Origin: a virus
Reading direction: 5' to 3' (one strand)
Virus record (IMG/VR): IMGVR_UViG_3300044971_001465
Span: 1-21,125 of that record
Length of the DNA stretch: 21,125 nt
A program made the translations under genes and the position numbers. Of the stretch, positions 13,908 to 18,089 are shown piece by piece (position 1 is the stretch's first letter; each line of letters opens with the position of its first letter). Below the pieces are notes generated by a model. That model saw only the letters and a list, made by a program, of their open reading frames with translations. It did no database searches and was not told the DNA's origin.

Positions 13908-14122
13908 TAGTTAGACTCCTTCATGTTAGACATAACCCAACGACTTTCGTTAGGTGATAGGTAGCGATGAGACACTACACCTTGCTTAGTAGCAAGTAAT
14001 TCTAGGTATGCCTTTCGGCTAATGTAGTTTCCTACGGTATTGCGAAAGACCATAGGGCTTCCTGTATTAGATGAAGCCATAGCGTGGCTAGGCTCTAGTG
14101 TTATTGTATTTAGTGTAGTCAT
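13907..14122 (-). CDS. Small protein, 71 aa, first gene of minus-strand operon
   Basis: It begins MTTLNTITLEPSHAMASS and has TVGNYISRKAYLELLATKQG and HRYLSPNESRWVM. The GAAAGG ribosome site lies 10-15 bp before the ATG. The middle may be a short helical DNA- or protein-binding segment, which is speculation. A leader of about 110 bp runs from the promoter at 14241-14269, containing a hairpin. Confidence 0.65.
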   Translation of the reverse strand: MTTLNTITLEPSHAMASSNTGSPMVFRNTVGNYISRKAYLELLATKQGVVSHRYLSPNESRWVMSNMKESN

Positions 14123-14142
14123 TTTAACTACCTTTCTTTTAA

Positions 14143-14158
14143 TGCGATAACCTTGTGT
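14143..14158 (-). other. Leader hairpin of minus-strand operon
   Basis: GATAAC and GTTATC form a 6-bp stem with a 4- to 5-base loop, about 20-35 bp upstream of the 14122 start codon. It may tune translation. Confidence 0.4.
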
Positions 14159-14240
14159 TATCTTTTCCTTGACCTAGGTTATTTGCTCTATTGCTAGAGG
14201 CTCACTAGGATTTGTCTTACTATTTAATTGTTATAGGAGT

Positions 14241-14269
14241 ATCCTATCATAGATACCCTGAAAAGTCAA
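14241..14269 (-). promoter_or_regulatory. Promoter of the minus-strand small-gene operon
   Basis: On the minus strand: TTGACT (14264-14269), 17-bp spacer, TAGGAT (14241-14246); predicted start near 14234. The Crp-like site at 14291-14306 is centred about 64.5 bp upstream. Confidence 0.75.
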
Positions 14270-14290
14270 GACGACACGCTGTCTTTTCTA

Positions 14291-14306
14291 TGTGATTTAG
14301 GTCACT
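14291..14306. promoter_or_regulatory. Crp/GlxR-like site 1
   Basis: TGTGATTTAGGTCACT: 9 of 10 matches to TGTGA-N6-TCACA, with central TA as in the GlxR form. Centred about -64.5 from the 14241-14269 promoter. Confidence 0.6.
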
Positions 14307-14356
14307 TATTCGCTACGCTCATCCGAACATCTGTTCGTCTTATTTGGTAGGCTCAT
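14306..14356 (-). CDS. Possible 16-aa leader peptide or part of small RNA
   Basis: ATG at 14354-14356 gives MSLPNKTNRCSDERSE. It lies between the second minus promoter (predicted start near 14385) and the Crp-like site 1. The RNA has a perfect 5-bp stem CGAAC/GTTCG at 14324-14337. The ribosome site is weak (AAGG). It may be a leader peptide, a small RNA, or nothing. Confidence 0.25.
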   Translation of the reverse strand: MSLPNKTNRCSDERSE

Positions 14357-14391
14357 TAACCTTATCTATCTCTATTTATTTGTATAAAGGA

Positions 14392-14420
14392 ATACTATCA
14401 CACTACCCCCCAAAAGTCAA
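14392..14420 (-). promoter_or_regulatory. Second minus-strand promoter
   Basis: On the minus strand: TTGACT (14415-14420), 17-bp spacer, TAGTAT (14392-14397). The start would be near 14385, and Crp-like site 2 is again centred about 64.5 bp upstream, the same geometry as the first promoter. Confidence 0.7.
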
Positions 14421-14441
14421 GTCCTAGCACGGCGTGTCGCA

Positions 14442-14457
14442 TGTGATTTAGACCACA
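14442..14457. promoter_or_regulatory. Crp/GlxR-like site 2
   Basis: TGTGATTTAGACCACA: 9 of 10 matches, central TA. Centred about -64.5 from the 14392-14420 promoter. Confidence 0.6.
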
Positions 14458-14484
14458 GGATAAATAGGGCAAATCGGACATTGG

Positions 14485-14513
14485 GGCGCCCCGTTCGGGC
14501 GTGTCGTCCACAG
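14485..14513 (+). repeat. 29-bp repeat, copy 1 (hairpin plus DnaA-like box)
   Basis: Identical over 29 bp to 16724-16752. It contains the hairpin CGCCC-CGTTC-GGGCG (14487-14501) and then TGTCGTCCACAG. A shorter relative is at 15200-15222. Confidence 0.85.
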
Positions 14514-14524
14514 GGTTATGCACA
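14504..14524 (+). promoter_or_regulatory. Paired DnaA-box-like sites
   Basis: TCGTCCACA (14504-14512) and TTATGCACA (14516-14524), 12 bp apart in the same direction; each is close to the DnaA boxes TTGTCCACA and TTATNCACA. The pair recurs at 16743-16763. Confidence 0.5.
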
Positions 14525-14532
14525 GGTAAAAA

Positions 14533-14548
14533 TGTGGGCTATCTCACA
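14533..14548. promoter_or_regulatory. Crp/GlxR-like site 3
   Basis: TGTGGGCTATCTCACA: 9 of 10 matches with central TA. Centred about -84.5 from the plus-strand promoter at 14589-14618. Confidence 0.6.
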
Positions 14549-14577
14549 GTGGCTTATGTACGGAATGTCCGTTTTGT

Positions 14578-14601
14578 GGTACCAAAAATGTCAGTGGTAC
14601 C
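14578..14601. promoter_or_regulatory. Paired GGTACC operator candidate
   Basis: GGTACC at 14578-14583 and 14596-14601 (TGGTACC as direct repeats 18 bp apart) bracket the -35 box. This is a likely regulator site. Confidence 0.45.
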
Positions 14602-14618
14602 TGTTATACTTCTAGTAT
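14589..14618 (+). promoter_or_regulatory. Promoter of the 14661-15187 operon
   Basis: AAAATGTCAG with TGTCAG at 14589-14594 as -35, an 18-bp spacer and TAGTAT at 14613-14618. The same TGTCAG-N18 layout occurs at 15748 and 16825. An alternative -10, TATACT, is at 14605. Confidence 0.65.
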
Positions 14619-14660
14619 AAAGAAAGTCAGAAAAGGTTTCTGAACTAGAAAGGAGTCAAA

Positions 14661-14840
14661 ATGACTCAAACAATTATCCAAGTGTGTAAAACACACGTTC
14701 CTAATAAGTCTGCTATCTCAGACGTTAATGATACACAATTCACTTTCTGTGAAGAGTGTGAAAATAACATTGAGCGTTGGTATAACGATACCGACCCTGA
14801 GCGTCTACCAATGTGGACATCTTGGCAGGTGTCTAAATGA
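14661..14840 (+). CDS. Small zinc-finger-like protein, 59 aa
   Basis: Possible metal ligands are C9-x2-H12 and C30-x2-C33 (TFCEECENNIERW). The end PERLPMWTSWQVS resembles small actinophage proteins that I know only as hypothetical. The ribosome site AAAGGAG is 6 bp before ATG. First gene of the rightward early operon; the stop overlaps the next start by 4 bp. Confidence 0.75.
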   Translation: MTQTIIQVCKTHVPNKSAISDVNDTQFTFCEECENNIERWYNDTDPERLPMWTSWQVSK

Positions 14841-14947
14841 TAGACTTTGTTAAACAATTAGAATTAGAAAACTATCTCTCAGATGAAGAGATAGACCCTC
14901 TAGCCAAAAGGTTAGATGAACTTATCCTGAAAGGGGAATATAAATAA
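14837..14947 (+). CDS. Tiny helical protein, 36 aa
   Basis: It begins MIDFVKQLELENYLSDEE and continues IDPLAKRLDELIL, an acidic amphipathic helical protein. Translation is coupled on both sides (ATGA at the start and TAATG at the end), which is the main support. The function is unknown. Confidence 0.7.
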   Translation: MIDFVKQLELENYLSDEEIDPLAKRLDELILKGEYK

Positions 14948-15093
14948 TGAATGACTTTGAAATTAAAAATAATCTGTTAAATGAAATTAAAGAATTAACA
15001 GAAAATAATTATCCTAAAATGTGGGGCAGTGCTTCTGCGCTTCTTACAATTGAACAATTAGAAATAATTAAATCAGTAATGAAAGGTGAATAA
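14947..15093 (+). CDS. Tiny helical protein, 48 aa
   Basis: It begins MNDFEIKNNLLNEIKELTEN, then KMWGSASALLTIEQLEIIKS. Two helices flank a turn, resembling small phage regulators, but no family is recognised. It overlaps the preceding stop by one base; the next ATG follows 4 bp after its stop. Confidence 0.65.
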   Translation: MNDFEIKNNLLNEIKELTENNYPKMWGSASALLTIEQLEIIKSVMKGE

Positions 15094-15097
15094 CAAA

Positions 15098-15187
15098 ATG
15101 GATTTATCTTTTTTTACTGATGGTCGTGCACTTTTGTTTTTAACAATTGCAACTTCATTTTATTATTTTGTTTTAGATAATAATTAG
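15098..15187 (+). CDS. Tiny single-pass membrane peptide, 29 aa
   Basis: The core RALLFLTIATSFYYFVL (about residues 10-26) is one hydrophobic helix with short polar ends. It is the last gene of this operon. Tiny membrane peptides also occur at 18816 and, longer, at 16532. It could act on a host membrane enzyme; unknown. Confidence 0.5.
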   Translation: MDLSFFTDGRALLFLTIATSFYYFVLDNN

Positions 15188-15199
15188 TTGCAAAAAAAA

Positions 15200-15222
15200 G
15201 GCGCCCGCAGTCGGGCGTGTCG
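15200..15222 (+). repeat. Diverged copy of the hairpin repeat
   Basis: GGCGCCC-GCAG-TCGGGCG then TGTCG. A stem with an A8 tract on its left side makes it a terminator-like signal in the minus direction. It marks the boundary after the 14661-15187 operon. Confidence 0.6.
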
Positions 15223-15239
15223 CTTTGCTTTACGTACGA

Positions 15240-15255
15240 TGTGGTTAAGATCACA
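15240..15255. promoter_or_regulatory. Crp/GlxR-like site 4
   Basis: TGTGGTTAAGATCACA: 9 of 10 matches. It is in tandem with site 5, centres 23 bp apart (about two helix turns). Confidence 0.55.
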
Positions 15256-15262
15256 GAAATTT

Positions 15263-15278
15263 TGTGGGGTAAATCACA
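15263..15278. promoter_or_regulatory. Crp/GlxR-like site 5
   Basis: TGTGGGGTAAATCACA: 9 of 10 matches with central TA. It is about 90 bp before the predicted start for the 15385 operon. Confidence 0.6.
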
Positions 15279-15325
15279 TCGCTGAGCGTCTCAGTATTTG
15301 GATTTACTGGCTAGTAAGTTGTAAA

Positions 15326-15357
15326 TGTCTGCTAAATCTGTTAAACTTACATAGTAA
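15326..15357 (+). promoter_or_regulatory. Probable promoter of the 15385-15708 pair
   Basis: AAATGTCTG (TGTCTG at 15326-15331) matches the AAAATGTCAG class; possible -10 boxes are CATAGT (18-bp spacer) or TAGTAA (15352-15357, 20-bp spacer). It is weaker than the others. Confidence 0.4.
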
Positions 15358-15384
15358 GAAAATAAAGAAAGGAAGTGGCTAACA

Positions 15385-15582
15385 ATGGCTAACTTATACA
15401 AAATAGAAGATTTACTAATTGGTAAAACTTATCGCTCAAAATCTTTAACAGGAGAAATCGTATCTGCTGAAAAAGATAATCGTTCAGTATGGTATGGAGA
15501 TAATACCGAAAGTTATTTGGTAGAAGTTAATTCTATCTACCGCAACAAATGGCGAACTGTTGCCGTAAAGGTAGGTGAATAA
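15385..15582 (+). CDS. Small 'YKxGxTY-S' beta protein, 65 aa
   Basis: The sequence YKIEDLLIGKTYRSKSLTGEIV then a beta-rich end resembles the proteins at 19023 (YKVGDTYTSQKSKATGTI) and 19798 (YQLGDLFTTSKTGITGRI). All are 56-65 residues and probably small SH3-like barrels. They are common in actinophages, of unknown role. An AAAGGAAG site precedes the ATG. Confidence 0.7.
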   Translation: MANLYKIEDLLIGKTYRSKSLTGEIVSAEKDNRSVWYGDNTESYLVEVNSIYRNKWRTVAVKVGE

Positions 15583-15585
15583 CTA

Positions 15586-15708
15586 ATGGGATACATAGAA
15601 ATCTTTCGCCTTGATGAACAAGGTGCTGGTTGGGTAGATCTCTCAGAGGCTACCGATAGCGAACTCTTGACCTTAGAGTTAGGGTTATTTCAGGAAGGGG
15701 CTTTGTGA
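15586..15708 (+). CDS. Small acidic protein, 40 aa
   Basis: It begins MGYIEIFRLDEQGAGWVDLS and ends LELGLFQEGAL. It starts 3 bp after the preceding stop. A perfect Crp-like site overlaps its stop codon, so termination and the next promoter region touch. The function is unknown. Confidence 0.6.
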   Translation: MGYIEIFRLDEQGAGWVDLSEATDSELLTLELGLFQEGAL

Positions 15709-15719
15709 GGCAACTCACA
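15704..15719. promoter_or_regulatory. Crp/GlxR-like site 6 (perfect)
   Basis: TGTGAGGCAACTCACA matches TGTGA-N6-TCACA at all ten positions and is centred about -72.5 from the 15748-15777 promoter. Confidence 0.65.
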
Positions 15720-15747
15720 CTCCCACACCCCCTATAAATACAAAAAA

Positions 15748-15777
15748 TGTCAGTAGCCTATGGTAGGCTAGGATTAT
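15748..15777 (+). promoter_or_regulatory. Promoter of the 15801-16678 operon, with operator in spacer
   Basis: TGTCAG (15748-15753), an 18-bp spacer and GATTAT (15772-15777). The spacer is almost filled by a 17-bp palindrome TAGCCTA-TGG-TAGGCTA (15754-15770). Confidence 0.65.
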
Positions 15778-15800
15778 AAACAAAACGAAAGGAAGTCAAA

Positions 15801-15986
15801 ATGACTTACACTGTAAAACTAGAAACCTTTAGCGGTGAGGTAAAATCTATCGCTCTCCCTAGCAAGGGTGCTGTTGCTCAATTCATCTCTACTTACCCTG
15901 AGAAATTGCCTGTTGGTATTTCTGTAAAGGTTGCTTGCGATACTTTAGGTATTCGTGGCACACTAAGAGGAAAGGCATTAGCATAA
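15801..15986 (+). CDS. Small protein, 61 aa, paralogue of the 13564 gene
   Basis: It begins MTYTVKLETFSGEVKSIAL and has KGAVAQFISTY then SVKVACDTLGIRGTLRG, closely matching the minus-strand protein at 13564-13743. AAAGGAAG is 7-8 bp before the ATG. It heads a coupled operon of five genes. The function is unknown; the fold is probably alpha/beta. Confidence 0.75.
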   Translation: MTYTVKLETFSGEVKSIALPSKGAVAQFISTYPEKLPVGISVKVACDTLGIRGTLRGKALA

Positions 15987-16135
15987 TGATAAACTCTGTA
16001 ATGGCTTTTGATTGTGATGAGTGTAATGGGCAAGGGCTTATCTTTTGGGGTAATGACCTTGACTACAATGTGGAAAAGTGCGAGTGTAATGATTTCGCAC
16101 TAGGTAATTTATTTTCTAGCGGAGAGGCTAACTAA
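15986..16135 (+). CDS. CxxCxGxG zinc-finger-like protein, 49 aa
   Basis: The start MINSVMAFDCDECNGQGLIF has a CxxCxGxG motif as in the DnaJ zinc-binding repeats; DYNVEKCEC supplies two further Cys. It resembles the protein at 16999, where the first Cys is His. The start at 15986 overlaps the previous stop (TAATG), which rules out longer in-frame starts. It may bind zinc and a protein or nucleic acid. Confidence 0.75.
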   Translation: MINSVMAFDCDECNGQGLIFWGNDLDYNVEKCECNDFALGNLFSSGEAN

Positions 16136-16344
16136 TGATAACACTAAAACACTCAATAAATCTCGTAACCGAAATTGATGAAAACAAAATGCCTGACCAC
16201 TTACTTAGTGGCTTGTTAAACTTATCAGAACTCCAAATGGAAATGCTATTGCGTGAAACCTTTATCAGAGGCTTAAACGACCTTGGCGTATTTGAAAAGT
16301 TAAATGAAAATAATTCTTATGCTATTGTAAAGGTGGCAGAGTAA
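16135..16344 (+). CDS. Small helical protein, 69 aa
   Basis: It begins MITLKHSINLVTEIDENKMP and continues HLLSGLLNLSELQMEMLL, ending ENNSYAIVKVAE. Helical centre; one-base overlaps (TAATG) at both ends place it in a tightly coupled operon. No known family. Confidence 0.7.
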   Translation: MITLKHSINLVTEIDENKMPDHLLSGLLNLSELQMEMLLRETFIRGLNDLGVFEKLNENNSYAIVKVAE

Positions 16345-16532
16345 TGATGACCAGAAAAGACTATGTGTCTACTGCTGAAATTCTTTCTGCTTATGCAAAC
16401 GAAATTCCTCAAACAACTTTTGAAGATTTAGTCGCTGATTTTGCTGAGATGTTTTTAGCAGATAACTCTCGCTTCTCATTAGATAAATTTGAAGAGGCTT
16501 GCTATAAGCAACTAGAAGAGGAGTTAGACTAA
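16344..16532 (+). CDS. Small conserved phage protein, 62 aa (F..DN.RF...F..AC family)
   Basis: TRKDYVSTAEILSAYANE is followed by FADFAEMFLAD-like sequence (LVADFAEMFLADNSRFSLDKF) and FEEACYK. This helix pair with D-F-A-x-M-F-x-x-D-N-x-R-F is widespread in actinophages and plasmids, of unknown role. Two ATGs at 16344 and 16347 are possible; the first overlaps the upstream stop. Confidence 0.75.
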   Translation: MMTRKDYVSTAEILSAYANEIPQTTFEDLVADFAEMFLADNSRFSLDKFEEACYKQLEEELD

Positions 16533-16678
16533 TGCTGACCGAACTTGATCTAATTGCAATTATTATTGCGCTAGGTGGTGCAGGTGTTGTTATTTATTAT
16601 TCAATAAAACAAAACATTGCATTGCAAAAAGAAGTTAGACGTTTGCAACTTGCATTGCGTGATGAACGTAAAAAATAA
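16532..16678 (+). CDS. Small membrane protein with helical tail, 48 aa
   Basis: Residues about 6-24 (DLIAIIIALGGAGVVIYY) form a membrane helix and the rest is a basic coiled-coil tail (KEVRRLQLALRDERKK). It overlaps the preceding stop by one base and is the last gene of the operon. It could be a membrane-anchored interaction peptide; unknown. Confidence 0.65.
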   Translation: MLTELDLIAIIIALGGAGVVIYYSIKQNIALQKEVRRLQLALRDERKK

Positions 16679-16689
16679 ATAAATAAATT

Positions 16690-16713
16690 CCTGAGCAAGA
16701 ATAAAAACTGCTC
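16690..16713 (+). repeat. 3'-end element copy 1
   Basis: CCTGAGCA, 11 bases, TGCTC; GAGCA pairs with TGCTC. It lies 12 bp after the stop at 16678. Three related copies follow later. Confidence 0.6.
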
Positions 16714-16723
16714 CCAAAATTTT

Positions 16724-16752
16724 GGCGCCCCGTTCGGGCGTGTCGTCCACAG
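16724..16752 (+). repeat. 29-bp repeat, copy 2 (hairpin plus DnaA-like box)
   Basis: Identical to 14485-14513. Here the adjoining DnaA box is the exact TTATCCACA. Confidence 0.85.
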
Positions 16753-16763
16753 AGTTATCCACA
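16743..16763 (+). promoter_or_regulatory. Paired DnaA-box-like sites
   Basis: TCGTCCACA (16743-16751) and the exact consensus TTATCCACA (16755-16763), same spacing and direction as at 14504-14524. Confidence 0.6.
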
Positions 16764-16770
16764 ATTAAGA

Positions 16771-16786
16771 TGTGATTAAAAACACA
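16771..16786. promoter_or_regulatory. Crp/GlxR-like site 7
   Basis: TGTGATTAAAAACACA: 9 of 10 matches. Centred about -82.5 from the 16825-16854 promoter. Confidence 0.5.
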
Positions 16787-16824
16787 CCCAGATTACCCCA
16801 GAATTGCCATGTCTAATTGGAAAA

Positions 16825-16854
16825 TGTCAGTTTAATCTGATAGGGTTGTATTAT
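16825..16854 (+). promoter_or_regulatory. Promoter of the 16877-18006 operon
   Basis: AAAATGTCAG (TGTCAG at 16825-16830), an 18-bp spacer and TATTAT (16849-16854). Same class as 14589 and 15748. Confidence 0.65.
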
Positions 16855-16876
16855 TAACAACACGAAAGGAAAACTA

Positions 16877-16999
16877 ATGAAAGATTACTTTGATGAGTTT
16901 TATGATGACTACTACTCTAAGGAAATGCCACTAAGCGGAGATGCTTGCTACTGCAAGACTATGATGCTATGCTCAGTTTGTGCGAAGGGATATAACTAA
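16877..16999 (+). CDS. Small acidic Cys-cluster protein, 40 aa
   Basis: An acidic, Tyr-rich start (MKDYFDEFYDDYYSKEM) is followed by ACYCKTMMLCSVCAKG, four Cys as CxC and CxxC that could bind zinc. GAAAGGA is upstream. The stop overlaps the next start (TAATG). Unknown function. Confidence 0.7.
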   Translation: MKDYFDEFYDDYYSKEMPLSGDACYCKTMMLCSVCAKGYN

Positions 17000-17184
17000 T
17001 GGGAAAGTTTAAGGATACCCTAATGGGAATACTTGCTCATGATGCGTGTTATGGAGCAGGTTGGCAATTTACAGGAAATGCTATAGACTATGATGTATGG
17101 GCTTGTGAGTGTAATCCTTACAACATACCTGCTGATGAAATACAGGAATACCACCAATTATTCAAAACTAAGGAGAACGCATAA
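16999..17184 (+). CDS. Small protein, 61 aa, paralogue of the 15986 gene
   Basis: LAHDACYGAGWQFTGNAIDY and DVWACECN align with CDECNGQGLIFWGNDLDYNV and EKCECN of the 15986 protein. The first metal ligand is His instead of Cys (HxxCxGxG). A helical acidic tail follows. Coupled by one-base overlaps on both sides. Confidence 0.7.
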   Translation: MGKFKDTLMGILAHDACYGAGWQFTGNAIDYDVWACECNPYNIPADEIQEYHQLFKTKENA

Positions 17185-17399
17185 TGGAATACCTATACTC
17201 AGTAACTTGCACCTATGATGGTGATAAGTCCCCTCATTGGATTGGACGCTACGATAATGCACTTGACGCAGTAAGTGAGTTTAATAAGTTTGTGGACTAT
17301 GGATTGGCTAGCGAATACTCAACAGTTAATCTATCAGAGCCTAATGGCAAAATGCACACTAAGGTATTTTATGCTAACGGAACAGTAGGAGGTAAGTAA
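17184..17399 (+). CDS. Conserved small actinophage protein, 71 aa
   Basis: YSVTCTYDGDKSPHWIGRYD, then AVSEFNKFVDYGLASEYSTV and NLSEPNGKMHTKVFY. I recognise the motif run PHWIGRYD...F-x-D-x-G-x-A-S-x-Y-S-T-V-N-L-x-x-P-N-G-K-M from many actinophages, all without function. One-base overlap with the preceding gene. Confidence 0.8.
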   Translation: MEYLYSVTCTYDGDKSPHWIGRYDNALDAVSEFNKFVDYGLASEYSTVNLSEPNGKMHTKVFYANGTVGGK

Positions 17400-17696
17400 A
17401 TGGGAAGCGTAACTGCACTAGGAATTAAAGATTCCGTATTAGACTTAGAAACTCAGATTCTTTATCACTTGCGTGGTAATCACTATCCACCAGTACCCGC
17501 AGAAATGGTTGCACCTTGCATTGAGGCTATTGACGCTTTCTATGATGAGGACTATGGTCGTATGATTGAAATGCCTATGGTAGGAGATTTTCAGATTCTC
17601 TATAAAGGTATGACTCACGCACCTGCTCGTGCTATTGTTGAGCAACACCACTTGGATACTTTTATTGACCCAGTAGGTGAGGATTTTTATGAGTAA
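17400..17696 (+). CDS. Conserved small actinophage protein, 98 aa
   Basis: ILYHLRGNHYPPVPAEMVAP, CIEAIDAFYDEDYGRMIEMP and then PARAIVEQHHLDTFID. The blocks H-L-x-x-N-H-Y-P-P-V-P and A-x-A-I-V-E-Q-H-H-L-x-x-F-I are widely shared among actinophages. The histidine pair in EQHHL could bind metal, but this is a guess. Starts immediately after the preceding stop. Confidence 0.8.
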   Translation: MGSVTALGIKDSVLDLETQILYHLRGNHYPPVPAEMVAPCIEAIDAFYDEDYGRMIEMPMVGDFQILYKGMTHAPARAIVEQHHLDTFIDPVGEDFYE

Positions 17697-17781
17697 AACA
17701 CTTCAAGAGTTATTAGATGAAGCAACACCTGCTTTAGAAACCGTGCTATGGCAAATACTAGATGAGATTGAGGATAAATAA
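17689..17781 (+). CDS. Tiny acidic helical protein, 30 aa
   Basis: It begins MSKTLQELLDEATPALETVL and ends in EIEDK. It overlaps the previous gene by 8 bp and its stop abuts the next ATG, so it is part of the coupled operon. The function is unknown. Confidence 0.6.
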   Translation: MSKTLQELLDEATPALETVLWQILDEIEDK

Positions 17782-18006
17782 ATGGCTGCTACAATAATGA
17801 ACATGGAATATGTTAAGGTAGATGTTTTAACTTCAGGTCAATTAGAAGTAGATGATCTAATTCAAGTTGGCGATGAAGTTGTATCTATTGTAGAAATTGT
17901 TTCGTTAGCCGATGGATACACTCTTGAAATCATAAATGATTTTGGTGAAAGAGAAGTTATTGAAGTTGGAGAATACCAGCAATTTGATTTAATGATGCTG
18001 CAATAA
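17782..18006 (+). CDS. Small acidic beta protein, 74 aa
   Basis: VDVLTSGQLEVDDLIQVGDE is followed by VVSIVEIVSLADGYTLEII and NDFGEREVIEV. The pattern (L-x-x-G-D-x-V/I and F-G-E) is seen in small actinophage proteins with an SH3-like fold. Last gene of the 16877 operon. Unknown function. Confidence 0.7.
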   Translation: MAATIMNMEYVKVDVLTSGQLEVDDLIQVGDEVVSIVEIVSLADGYTLEIINDFGEREVIEVGEYQQFDLMMLQ

Positions 18007-18010
18007 AAAG

Positions 18011-18025
18011 CAGGGCGGCCCCCTG
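18011..18025 (+). terminator. GC stem-loop at operon end
   Basis: CAGGG (18011-18015) and CCCTG (18021-18025) flank five bases, 4 bp after the stop at 18006. There is no T run, and the stem abuts Crp-like site 8. Terminator function is uncertain. Confidence 0.4.
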
Positions 18026-18039
18026 TGACCTTGCTCACA
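18024..18039. promoter_or_regulatory. Crp/GlxR-like site 8 (perfect)
   Basis: TGTGACCTTGCTCACA matches all ten positions; centred about -58.5 from the promoter at 18055-18083. Confidence 0.65.
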
Positions 18040-18054
18040 TTCAATTAAGAAGAC

Positions 18055-18083
18055 TTGATATTTTTCCTGATTTACGCTAGAAT
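18055..18083 (+). promoter_or_regulatory. Sigma70-type promoter, leaderless ATG
   Basis: TTGATA (18055-18060), 17-bp spacer, TAGAAT (18078-18083). The -10 box ends 6 bp before the ATG at 18090, predicting a start on the A of the ATG. Confidence 0.75.
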
Positions 18084-18089
18084 TATTGT

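Larger units (their letters stand above)
14123..14660. promoter_or_regulatory. Divergent control region, about 540 bp
   Basis: No convincing gene lies here apart from a possible 16-codon ORF. It holds two minus-strand promoters and one plus-strand promoter, three Crp/GlxR-like palindromes, a copy of the 29-bp hairpin repeat with two DnaA-like boxes, and paired GGTACC sites. It is the likely switch between the minus operon (13488-14122) and the rightward early genes. Confidence 0.75.

Noticed and set aside
14123-14660. CRISPR array or tRNA cluster in the gene-free region
   Set aside because: Repeats are few and promoter-linked, with no regular spacers; no cloverleaf or T-loop sequence was found.
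14666-14857. Minus-strand ORF across the first rightward gene
   Set aside because: It is a shadow of the zinc-finger-like gene at 14661, which has promoter, ribosome site and coupled neighbours.
15188-15382. Plus-strand ORF of 64 codons between two operons
   Set aside because: It begins at a non-ATG codon without ribosome site and runs across the hairpin repeat, two Crp-like sites and the promoter of the next operon.
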